In this document: positions 9,099 through 16,485 of the stretch, piece after piece
Layout of the letters: the number at the start of each line of letters is the position of its first letter
Numbering within the stretch: the first letter of the stretch is position 1
DNA from: Nodularia sp. NIES-3585
Lineage (GTDB): Bacteria; Cyanobacteriota; Cyanobacteriia; Cyanobacteriales; Nostocaceae
Length of the DNA: 64,000 nt
Assembly (NCBI RefSeq): GCF_002218065.1
Contig: NZ_BDUB01000001.1
Span: 1,744,711-1,808,710 of the forward strand
Direction of reading: 5' to 3'
Notes under the pieces: generated by a model
Databases searched by the model: none
Seen by the model: the letters and a program-made list of their open reading frames with translations, nothing else
What the model was told of the DNA's origin: nothing
Made by a program: the position numbers and the translations under genes

Positions 9099-9344
9099 AT
9101 GAGCGTCGTTATTCCTAATGAAATATTAACCACAACTCGCATGAATGAAGAGGAAATGAAGCGAGAAATTGCGGTGATGCTCTTTCAGAAAGACAAATTA
9201 ACTCTTGCACAAGCAAGTCGATTTGCTGGTATGAATCGGATAGCATTTCAGCATTTACTCGCAAGTCGTGAAATTCCAGTGCATTATGGGGTTGAAGATT
9301 TTGAACAAGATATCAATAATTTGCGGGAAATGGGTAGACTGTGA
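9099..9344 (+). CDS. UPF0175-family antitoxin
   Basis: 81 residues. The segment MKREIAVMLFQKDKLTLAQASRFAGMNRIAFQHLLASREIP is the UPF0175 pattern, a small HTH-like protein commonly paired with DUF3368 PIN proteins in cyanobacteria. Its TGA stop overlaps the GTG start of the PIN gene (GTGA), so translation is coupled. Expected role: antitoxin and autorepressor of the pair. Confidence 0.88.
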   Translation: MSVVIPNEILTTTRMNEEEMKREIAVMLFQKDKLTLAQASRFAGMNRIAFQHLLASREIPVHYGVEDFEQDINNLREMGRL

Positions 9345-9838
9345 TCATTATTAGCGATACTTCACCTATCAATAACCTAGCAGCAATTAATCAACTTGAG
9401 CTAATACAAAAGCTTTATGGAACAGTCATAATTCCTGAAGCTGTATATAGAGAACTAACTGATCCTGATTTTCTGGTTGCGGGTGCAAAAGAAGTCCAAA
9501 CTTTTAGTTGGATTCAAACTCGTGTAGTTCAAGATTGGACAATGGTTGAAGCACTCAGCAATGAACTAGATATTGGTGAAGCGGAAGCTATTGTTTTAGC
9601 ATTGGAAATGAAAGCAGAGCAAGTTTTAATTGATGAACGTCGTGGGCGCATGATTGCTGCTAGACTCAATCTTGGTTATACCGGGATTTTAGGAATATTG
9701 GTAGAAGCAAAAAGTCAAGGGCTGATTTCTGCTGTCAAACCTCTATTGGATGATCTTATTAATAAAGCAGGATTTTGGGTTGCTGAACCTTTATATAAAA
9801 GTGTTTTACAGTTGGTTGATGAAAACGACTTTATTTAG
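9341..9838 (+). CDS. DUF3368 PIN-domain toxin
   Basis: 165 residues from a GTG start overlapping the upstream stop. PIN acidic residues are visible: ISDTSPINNL at the N-terminus, DIGEAEAIVLALE mid-protein, and LIDERRGRMIAARL, the DUF3368 hallmark. PIN proteins are Mg-dependent endoribonucleases. With the UPF0175 gene it forms a complete type II toxin-antitoxin pair, unlike the broken or orphan genes nearby. RNA target unknown. Confidence 0.9.
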   Translation: MIIISDTSPINNLAAINQLELIQKLYGTVIIPEAVYRELTDPDFLVAGAKEVQTFSWIQTRVVQDWTMVEALSNELDIGEAEAIVLALEMKAEQVLIDERRGRMIAARLNLGYTGILGILVEAKSQGLISAVKPLLDDLINKAGFWVAEPLYKSVLQLVDENDFI

Positions 9839-9939
9839 ATACGCATCAATACTAAAAAAATAGGCGAACACAGATCGAGTCTATATGGTTTATCATACAT
9901 AATAATATACGTTCATTGTCAACACTAATTTCTGAAATT

Positions 9940-10686
9940 ATGGATAGTATTTTGATTGAACATACAAATCATGACATATATTTTAGTCTTGCTAACGATA
10001 ATTTAGTAAATGCTCAAACCCTTGATAGAGAAATACTCAAATCTGGTCGAGTTGCTCGAATGGGAAAGGGAGATGATCGGTATATTCTAAGTGATGGTAA
10101 TCCTGAAACATCATCTTGGTTGAATTTGAAACTTTTGCAGTTAAAGAAGCTTGTCATACCATCTATAATTTTTTCAGCTTTAACTGCTGAAGCTTTTATT
10201 AATTACTATGCTATTTCTAAAGGTATGTCTATGAAAAAAATAAAAATGTTTACAGCGAAACATTATGAAAGCGAGCTAATGTCTAGTGCTGAAACACAGC
10301 AACAATATCAACTACCTTATGATCATGTTCAAAGAACAACTATTAAAAAATGGATTGAAGTCACTCAAGGAGGAGTTTTGATAAGTGATACAGTAGTAAG
10401 GTGGATAGAAATTCCTTTCCAATATACAGGAAACTATATTCCTTCTGGTTTAGATGGAAATCGAATTTATCAACTAAATGAAATTTTTAAATTACGAAAT
10501 AGATTAGTTCATCATAAAGCAAAAGTTGTCAAACTCGACTTAAATGATTTGGATTTAAGCAGCGCAGAAGATAATAATTATGTCACACTAAGAGAAGCAA
10601 AAACAGCCATCAATGTAGTAATTAAAGCCGTCGAATCTCTTCAAGAAATTGATAATAATCTTGACTTAAGTTGGTTATCCCAATAA
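9940..10686 (+). CDS. Hypothetical protein with a HEPN-type RxxxxH motif
   Basis: 248 residues from ATG 9940; a TTG at 9916 would add eight. No SD favours either start. I recognise no named family. A hydrophobic helix (KKLVIPSIIFSALTAEAFINYYA) is followed near residues 185-195 by LRNRLVHH. The RNRLVH core fits the R(N)xxxH signature of HEPN domains, many of which are RNases in toxin-antitoxin or defence systems. Helical content and context (between two toxin-antitoxin operons) agree, but one short motif is thin evidence. Composition is A+T-rich. Confidence 0.6.
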   Translation: MDSILIEHTNHDIYFSLANDNLVNAQTLDREILKSGRVARMGKGDDRYILSDGNPETSSWLNLKLLQLKKLVIPSIIFSALTAEAFINYYAISKGMSMKKIKMFTAKHYESELMSSAETQQQYQLPYDHVQRTTIKKWIEVTQGGVLISDTVVRWIEIPFQYTGNYIPSGLDGNRIYQLNEIFKLRNRLVHHKAKVVKLDLNDLDLSSAEDNNYVTLREAKTAINVVIKAVESLQEIDNNLDLSWLSQ

Positions 10687-10755
10687 AATATATTTTTGAT
10701 AAGTTAGTTAATTATCGAACATTTTGAACAACTGATTTTAGATTTTATCCTCCTA

Positions 10756-11094
10756 TTAAGAAACAGCAAATTCTGTATATTTGCGAATTTCATGAGATTT
10801 AAAATCTAAAATAATATGTGCTTTTGGTATTCCCGCAGCAACTAAATCATTAGCAATACCCTCTTCTGTGCCATCATGTTGAATCCAAACTTTATGGTCA
10901 ATTAAATCAATATGTAATAAAGTTCCATAGATACGATAACCATTTTTCCAGCCTGATTCAACTAATAAATAACGCTCATTTTTTTCATCTAACACCAGTT
11001 CAGCTTGAACATCTTCATCGTTACCAAAAAAATCAGCGTAATCTTCGAGAATTTTTTTAATTATCTGACGATATTGATTAGTTAAAGAATCCAT
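10756..11094 (-). CDS. XisI-like protein
   Basis: 112 residues. The pattern YLLVESGWKNGYRIYGTLLHIDLIDHKVWIQHDGTEEGIANDLVAAGIPKAHI is the XisI family, named for the fdxN-element excision control factor of Anabaena PCC 7120. XisI is normally encoded beside XisH. Here there is no xisH. The gene starts 6 bp after a PIN-domain gene and belongs to its operon. Its molecular activity is not established, and a role in DNA excision in this context is doubtful. Confidence 0.9.
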   Translation of the reverse strand: MDSLTNQYRQIIKKILEDYADFFGNDEDVQAELVLDEKNERYLLVESGWKNGYRIYGTLLHIDLIDHKVWIQHDGTEEGIANDLVAAGIPKAHIILDFKSHEIRKYTEFAVS

Positions 11095-11100
11095 TTAAGT

Positions 11101-11499
11101 TTAAGATTGCAATAAACGAGTAAACCCTTCTTGCTCAAAATGTTTATCAGTCGTCAAAGCTTCTCTAATCCCTTTTTTACGCATTAGCACAAAGCTAACA
11201 GAATCACATAAAGAATAAGTTTTATCCTGTCGAGTCAACAATAAATCCATTGCTTCCCGATGTAAAATCTCATCAACCCAAACCATATCTACATTCGGAT
11301 TTTCCATTAATTCTAACGTATACATTAACACCGTTGAACGTGGAAAACGTCGAACTAATGCCAAAGCTATCAACTCAGCTAGAACATAGTTATGTGTGAG
11401 AAAACGACCATTATAATTAGAAATTAACCCAACAGCCGTTTTGTGTTGAGCTTCATCTTGATGGAGAAAACAGAGCAACCCTGATGTGTCAAGTAACAC
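11101..11499 (-). CDS. VapC-like PIN-domain toxin
   Basis: 132 residues from a GTG start (an in-frame stop lies just upstream). PIN acidic residues: LLDTSGLLCFL at the N-terminus, then ELIALAL, then SLCDSVSFVLM, and TTDKHFEQEGF near the end, the usual four-residue spread of VapC proteins. Expected activity is endoribonuclease. The antitoxin-like gene ends 16 bp upstream and the XisI-like gene begins 6 bp downstream. Confidence 0.88.
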   Translation of the reverse strand: MLLDTSGLLCFLHQDEAQHKTAVGLISNYNGRFLTHNYVLAELIALALVRRFPRSTVLMYTLELMENPNVDMVWVDEILHREAMDLLLTRQDKTYSLCDSVSFVLMRKKGIREALTTDKHFEQEGFTRLLQS

Positions 11500-11515
11500 G
11501 ATTATAATTTATACC

Positions 11516-11785
11516 TTATAAGTCATTATCATAAGCCTTTGCCAGATCAGCATCAATTCTTTCATTATCCGTACCTATCGCATAACCCATACTAATTACA
11601 CCAGCAAAGCCAAGCAAACGCTGACGTGCTTCCTCAGCATCGGATTTAGGACTAACTGACAAGCTATACTGACGATTTAGGGACGTAGCAACTAATTCTG
11701 CGACTGAAAGTCCAACAGCACTAGCTTGTTGATGCAAAGCTGTATAAACTTCATCGCTGAGTTCCAGGGTCAATAGTTGGCTCAA
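11516..11785 (-). CDS. RHH-type antitoxin of the PIN/XisI operon
   Basis: 89 residues. The N-terminus LLTLELSDEVYTALHQQASAVGLSVAELVATSL looks like a ribbon-helix-helix DNA-binding unit. The C-terminus is acidic (DNERIDADLAKAYDNDL), as in toxin-binding tails. First gene of the operon antitoxin, PIN toxin, XisI; presumably represses its own promoter in the interval upstream of 11785. Confidence 0.82.
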   Translation of the reverse strand: MSQLLTLELSDEVYTALHQQASAVGLSVAELVATSLNRQYSLSVSPKSDAEEARQRLLGFAGVISMGYAIGTDNERIDADLAKAYDNDL

Positions 11786-12280
11786 GATTTTTAAGCTACC
11801 TTAAATAACGTTAGAACAATTATAGCTTTTATCTTACAAAACTACTCTTTCGCCTACTTCCATAGAATGCTTTGAGCTTGTATTGCACTATCGCCAAAAT
11901 CCAAATTTGTGCCTCTTCCAGAAAAAGGATTTAAAAGAGAATAGGGAAATTTTAGCAACATTAACCAACGAACAGAATCTCGAACTTTTGCACTAATTTC
12001 TGAGTAGTACATCAGACAATTTACAGACTTTTTTACAGTCCAAACGTCTGAAATATTTGATGAAAAATCAGGTTTTCAAACCTGAGCAACCTATTCATGT
12101 TTAGTACTTTCTGTCAAGTCGTAACTTCCATAACAATTGTAATCTAAACATCACCGTCTTTGTAGTCAAGTTCAAATCAGCAAAATATTCTGGTAAAAAA
12201 ATTATTAGTCAGCTAACGAACCAAGGATAATGGAGCATAATTAACCTTTATAGCTGTTAACACAACGCCACAAATTAAAT
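11786..12280. other. Gene-poor interval with a possible coding remnant
   Basis: About 495 bp between the toxin-antitoxin operon and the dehydrogenase-like gene. A minus-strand frame 11854-12012 (52 codons, MYYSEISAKVRDSVRWLMLL at its start) reads like protein, and stays open a further ~20 codons upstream before a stop. I cannot assign it; it may be a relic of an older gene. Otherwise A+T-rich with no clear signal. Confidence 0.4.
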
Positions 12281-13285
12281 ATGAATACACAACCAACAAA
12301 TCAACCTATCCGCGTCGGAGTCCTGGGTTTCGGTGGACTGGGACAAGCAGCCGCTAAACTCCTCTCCAGCAAACGGGAAATGATCTTAGTCGCAGCCGCA
12401 GACCAAAAAGGCTACGCTTACTCTACTGAAGGTTTAAACACTCAAGAATGCATTAAAACCTACCAAAGTCAAGGTTCCGTCGGTTATTTAGAACCAGTTG
12501 GCAGATTAAGCAATAACAGCATTCAAGATTTAATCGCTACCACTCAGCCTGTAGATGGGTATTTCCTCGCCTTACCCAACCTCCCCAATGACTTTATCCC
12601 CTCCGTCGCCCAACAATTCATTAAATCGGGTTGGCGGGGTGTGCTTGTGGATGCCATTAAACGCACCAGTGCAGTAGAACAACTTTTGGCGATGAAAGAC
12701 GAACTGCAAGCCGCCGGAATTACCTATATGTCTGGATGTGGTGCGACACCAGGACTATTAACAGCGGCCGCCGCTTTAGCCGCCCAAAGCTACGCGGAAA
12801 TTCACAAGGTAGAAATTACCTTTGGTGTGGGTATTGCCAATTGGGAAGCTTACCGCGCCACAGTTCGGGAAGATATTGGACATATGCCTGGTTATAGTGT
12901 AGAAACTGCTAGGGCGATGACTGATGCTGAAGTTGAAGCCCTATTAGATAAAACCAATGGCGTGCTGACTTTAGACAATATGGAACACGCTGATGATGTG
13001 ATGCTGGAATTTGCCGGCATTTGTTCCCGCGATCGCGTTACAGTTGGTGGAGTAGTCGATACACGCAATGCCAAAAAGCCCCTCAGCACCAACGTTAAAG
13101 TCACAGGACGCACCTTTGAAGGTAAAATCTCCACCCATACCTTTACATTAGGAGATGAAACCAGTATGGCAGCCAACGTTTGCGGCCCCGCCTTTGGCTA
13201 TCTCAAAGCTGGGAGACAATTACACCAGCGCGGTATTTATGGCATCTTCACTGCTGCGGAAATTATGCCCCAATTTGTGAAATAA
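12281..13285 (+). CDS. Saccharopine-dehydrogenase-like NAD(P)-binding oxidoreductase
   Basis: 334 residues. The Rossmann start is [17 protein letters not shown]. The middle contains [10 protein letters not shown] and [20 protein letters not shown], where a Cys sits in the position seen in dehydrogenases that act on C-linked amino-acid derivatives. The family is widespread in cyanobacteria and is annotated as saccharopine-dehydrogenase-like, but these organisms are not known to make lysine through saccharopine, so the substrate is open. Monocistronic; convergent with the next gene, 4 bp apart. Confidence 0.85.
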   Translation: MNTQPTNQPIRVGVLGFGGLGQAAAKLLSSKREMILVAAADQKGYAYSTEGLNTQECIKTYQSQGSVGYLEPVGRLSNNSIQDLIATTQPVDGYFLALPNLPNDFIPSVAQQFIKSGWRGVLVDAIKRTSAVEQLLAMKDELQAAGITYMSGCGATPGLLTAAAALAAQSYAEIHKVEITFGVGIANWEAYRATVREDIGHMPGYSVETARAMTDAEVEALLDKTNGVLTLDNMEHADDVMLEFAGICSRDRVTVGGVVDTRNAKKPLSTNVKVTGRTFEGKISTHTFTLGDETSMAANVCGPAFGYLKAGRQLHQRGIYGIFTAAEIMPQFVK

Positions 13286-13312
13286 AAAACTAGGGGCTAG
13301 TCTCTAGCCCCT
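13281..13312 (-). terminator. Intrinsic terminator at the convergent gene ends
   Basis: AGGGGCTAG-TCT-CTAGCCCCT (13292-13312) is a perfect 9-bp stem with a 3-nt loop. Read on the minus strand it is followed by a T-rich run (GTTTTTTATTT). It overlaps the stop codon of the minus-strand hypothetical gene and may also slow readthrough from the plus strand. Confidence 0.75.
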
Positions 13313-13841
13313 CTTGAATTTCTTCTTCTAGCAAAAAAGAGGGTGTTTGGATAATAAATGGCAGTTCTGCCCCCACAAGACCCCGCTGAATGCGTTCTGA
13401 AGTCTCATTAAAAACTATAAATAGCGGATATACAGTATTTGCCCCATCACTCAAAATATGACTGTGACGTAAAGGCATCAGCCACTCATAGTCTTTATCC
13501 AGCAAAACTTGGGTTTTTCGCCAACGTCCCAATAAATCAGAAAAGTCTTCCTGGGGACGATGAATAAAAAGTAAAATTTCGACTCCCGTTTTAATTTTCC
13601 ACTCTGGGTCACACATAATAATTGCTACGTCACAAGGTAAACAAGTGATTTCTGTATCCTTTGTTCCAGTGCTACGGAAGCGAACAATCGGCAGAGGGAT
13701 AGTAATAATACTGTCATCTGGACGACGCAGACTGGGAAGCATTTCTAAATATGGTCGGTGTTGCTTGAGTAAAGCGATCGCCGCTAAATTATTGCTATAC
13801 TCTGCCAAGCTGGCTTCATAGTGAGATTTTTTGACAGGCAT
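13290..13841 (-). CDS. Hypothetical protein
   Basis: 183 residues, soluble, no recognised motif. It starts MPVKKSHYEASLAEYSNNLA and has two Cys in EITCLPCDVAIIMCDPEW that might bind metal. A hairpin-plus-T-run terminator overlaps its stop codon. No operon partner: the pilus genes on the same strand are separate from it. Confidence 0.7.
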   Translation of the reverse strand: MPVKKSHYEASLAEYSNNLAAIALLKQHRPYLEMLPSLRRPDDSIITIPLPIVRFRSTGTKDTEITCLPCDVAIIMCDPEWKIKTGVEILLFIHRPQEDFSDLLGRWRKTQVLLDKDYEWLMPLRHSHILSDGANTVYPLFIVFNETSERIQRGLVGAELPFIIQTPSFLLEEEIQEGLETSP

Positions 13842-14029
13842 GATTTATTTACTAATTCGTAATATGTAATATAGCCAACCGCAGGCTACACCGTAAGCGC
13901 AGCTATGCCCACAGGAGCGTTACGTAATTCGTAATTAAGACATTCAACTGGAAATTTTCAGCAAGCCCTATGTAGAGTTAGGAAGAAAAACTTTTAACTC
14001 CTAACTCACCAATCATCCATTTTAATCAC

Positions 14030-15250
14030 TTAACCCAACGTTTCAAACACTTTAAACATCGGCAAATACATCGCCAGCAAAATTGTCCCCACCATACCAC
14101 CCAAAACCACAATCATCAATGGTTCCAAAACACTGGTAAGTGCTTTAACAGCCTGTTCCACTTCATCTTCATAAAAATCAGCAACTTTCATCAACATTGC
14201 ATCTAATTCACCAGTTTCTTCACCAATGCTAATCATTTGAATTGCCATAGGCGGAAATACTTGATCTTGTTGCAAAGCCAAGCTAATCATTCCTCCTTGT
14301 TGAATATCAACACGGGCTGCATCGATAGCATTAGCAACTACTTGGTTTCCTGATGTATCTCGGACAATTTCCAAACAAGTGAGAATTGGCACACCTGAAC
14401 GAGTCAAAGCCCCAAAAGTCCGACTAAAACGCGCCACTGATGACTTTTGAATCAAATCACCAAACAAAGGCATTTTTAGAGAAAGGCGGTCAATTGTTAT
14501 CCGACCAACAGGTGTTTTGTAATATTGCTGATAAGCAATACTCAATCCGATTAAAGCACCAACAACAAGTAAAGACCGCCAACTTCTCAAAATTTCACTA
14601 CACATCATCAAAAATTGGGTAAGCGCTGGTAATTCTGTCCCCAAATCTGTAAAAATATTGGCAAAAATGGGAATCAGAAAAACAGTCATACCCACAAAGA
14701 TAGCGGTTGCTAAAAAACCCACAACCACTGGATAAGACAATGCAGCTTTAATTTGGTTTTGTAATCGTGCCACATCCTCTAACAACTTAGCCAAACGATT
14801 CAGCACTTCATCCAAAACACCGCCAACTTCACCGGCTTGAACCATACTGACATACAAACCATCAAAACAAGCCGGATGTTTACGCATGGAATCGGAAAGA
14901 TTCATCCCACTTTGCACATCATTACTGATGTCAATCAGTGCTAGTTTTAATTTAGGATTGCTACACTGTTCGGACAGCACACCTAAACTTCTAACAATAG
15001 CTACACCTGCATTTACCAAAGCCGCAAATTGACGGGAAAAAACCGCTTTATCTTTAACACTCACCTTAGTCATTGCCAACTGAATTTTATTCAAATCAAA
15101 GCTAGCAAGACTCTGAGACTGCTTTACGTCTTGGACAACAAAACCCTGAGTTCTAAGGTTAGTCCGGGCTTGTGACAACGAATCGGCAACAACTTTTTCC
15201 TTGCGGGATTTTCCTTGAGAATCCCGAATCCGAGCTACATAATTTGGCAT
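14030..15250 (-). CDS. pilC: Type IV pilus inner-membrane platform protein PilC
   Basis: 406 residues, standard PilC/GspF length. Two GspF domains are seen as the repeated QAGEVGGVLDEVLNRLA and SIGEETGELDAMLMKVA. Hydrophobic segments lie near residues 170-190, 215-240 and 375-400 (VVLGGMVGTILLAMYLP). PilC anchors the cytoplasmic motor ATPases PilB and PilT in the inner membrane and is required for pilus assembly. Last gene of pilB-pilT-pilC, 42 bp after pilT. Confidence 0.96.
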   Translation of the reverse strand: MPNYVARIRDSQGKSRKEKVVADSLSQARTNLRTQGFVVQDVKQSQSLASFDLNKIQLAMTKVSVKDKAVFSRQFAALVNAGVAIVRSLGVLSEQCSNPKLKLALIDISNDVQSGMNLSDSMRKHPACFDGLYVSMVQAGEVGGVLDEVLNRLAKLLEDVARLQNQIKAALSYPVVVGFLATAIFVGMTVFLIPIFANIFTDLGTELPALTQFLMMCSEILRSWRSLLVVGALIGLSIAYQQYYKTPVGRITIDRLSLKMPLFGDLIQKSSVARFSRTFGALTRSGVPILTCLEIVRDTSGNQVVANAIDAARVDIQQGGMISLALQQDQVFPPMAIQMISIGEETGELDAMLMKVADFYEDEVEQAVKALTSVLEPLMIVVLGGMVGTILLAMYLPMFKVFETLG

Positions 15251-15292
15251 GGTTTAAGTAATTTAAAATTAGATAATTGAAAGCATAAAAAA

Positions 15293-16414
15293 TTAACGCG
15301 CTCTAGCAGCCCCAGCACCAGGTCTTGCACCTGCTGGTGCAGAAGTACCAATGAGACGTTGAACTTCATCTGGCTTGGAAGTTTTAGACATTGCGGCTTC
15401 AAAAGAAATAGTTCCAGCTTTGTATAAATCAGCTAAAACCTTCTCCAAAGTTTGCATCCCTAATTTGCCCCCAGTCTGGATAGTTGAGTAGATTTGCGCT
15501 GTTTTTCCTTCTCGAATCAAGTTAGAAATAGCAGGAGTAACGATGAGAATTTCTTGAGCCATTACCCGCCCAAATTCGCCTGGTTTAGGGTTTTTCTTTT
15601 CTACCAAAGTTTGGCTAAATATAGCAACTAAAGAGTTAGATAACTGTACCCGCACTTGAGTTTGCTTCTCATGGGGAAAGACATCAATAATCCGGTCAAC
15701 TGTTTGTGCAGCTGAACTGGTGTGTAGAGTTCCAAAGACCAAGTGTCCCGTTTCTGCTGCGGAAATAGCTAAGGAAATTGTTTCTAAATCACGCATTTCC
15801 CCCACCAGAATAATATCTGGATCTTCCCGTAAAGCAGCCCTTAAAGCATTAGAGAAACTTTTGGTGTCTTCATTTAGTTGTCTTTGGTGGACTAGACTTT
15901 TAATTGGTTCATAAACAAACTCAATCGGATCTTCCACCGTGAGAATATGCTCTGCTTTCGTGCGATTAATTAAGTCAATCATTGCCGCTAGGGTGGTTGT
16001 TTTCCCCGAACCTGTGGGACCTGTGACCAGAATTAATCCTCTGGGCTTATCGGACATTTCCCGCACGACATCTGGCAGACCTAATTTTTCAAAGTTAGGA
16101 ATTGTGGAACTCAGCGCTCGTAAACAAGCAGCATAAGCACCACGTTCTTTATAAACATTCACCCGAAAACGAGCTAAACCTTTCACACCATAGGAACAAT
16201 CCAACTCCCAAGTTTGTTCTAAGGTTTTACGCTGAGTATTATTGAGCATACTAAAAATCAGCCTTTGGCACTGGTCTGCACTCAATACCTCGTCACCTAT
16301 AGGGGTCAGTTTGCCACTAATGCGAAAGTAGGGCGGCAAACCTGCGGATAAATGCATATCCGAGCCACCCATTTCAATCATCTGTTCCATCAAGTCTTCG
16401 ATCATCATGTCCAT
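15293..16414 (-). CDS. pilT: Pilus retraction ATPase PilT
   Basis: 373 residues. PAS-like N-domain start (GGSDMHLSAGLPPYFRISGKL), Walker A GPTGSGKTT near residue 132, Asp box VEDPIEFVYE, Walker B DIILVGEMRD, His box TGHLVFGTLHT. The C-terminal motif that is AIRNLIRE in many PilT proteins reads AISNLIRE here. Drives pilus disassembly and retraction for twitching motility and DNA uptake. Ends in an Ala/Gly/Arg-rich tail. Middle gene of the pilus motor operon. Confidence 0.96.
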   Translation of the reverse strand: MDMMIEDLMEQMIEMGGSDMHLSAGLPPYFRISGKLTPIGDEVLSADQCQRLIFSMLNNTQRKTLEQTWELDCSYGVKGLARFRVNVYKERGAYAACLRALSSTIPNFEKLGLPDVVREMSDKPRGLILVTGPTGSGKTTTLAAMIDLINRTKAEHILTVEDPIEFVYEPIKSLVHQRQLNEDTKSFSNALRAALREDPDIILVGEMRDLETISLAISAAETGHLVFGTLHTSSAAQTVDRIIDVFPHEKQTQVRVQLSNSLVAIFSQTLVEKKNPKPGEFGRVMAQEILIVTPAISNLIREGKTAQIYSTIQTGGKLGMQTLEKVLADLYKAGTISFEAAMSKTSKPDEVQRLIGTSAPAGARPGAGAARAR

Positions 16415-16485
16415 AGTTATAGTGCCTTGTTTTTACTGATTGAATTAAAATTCCCTAGTCAAAAGCCATCACTAATGACTAATTC

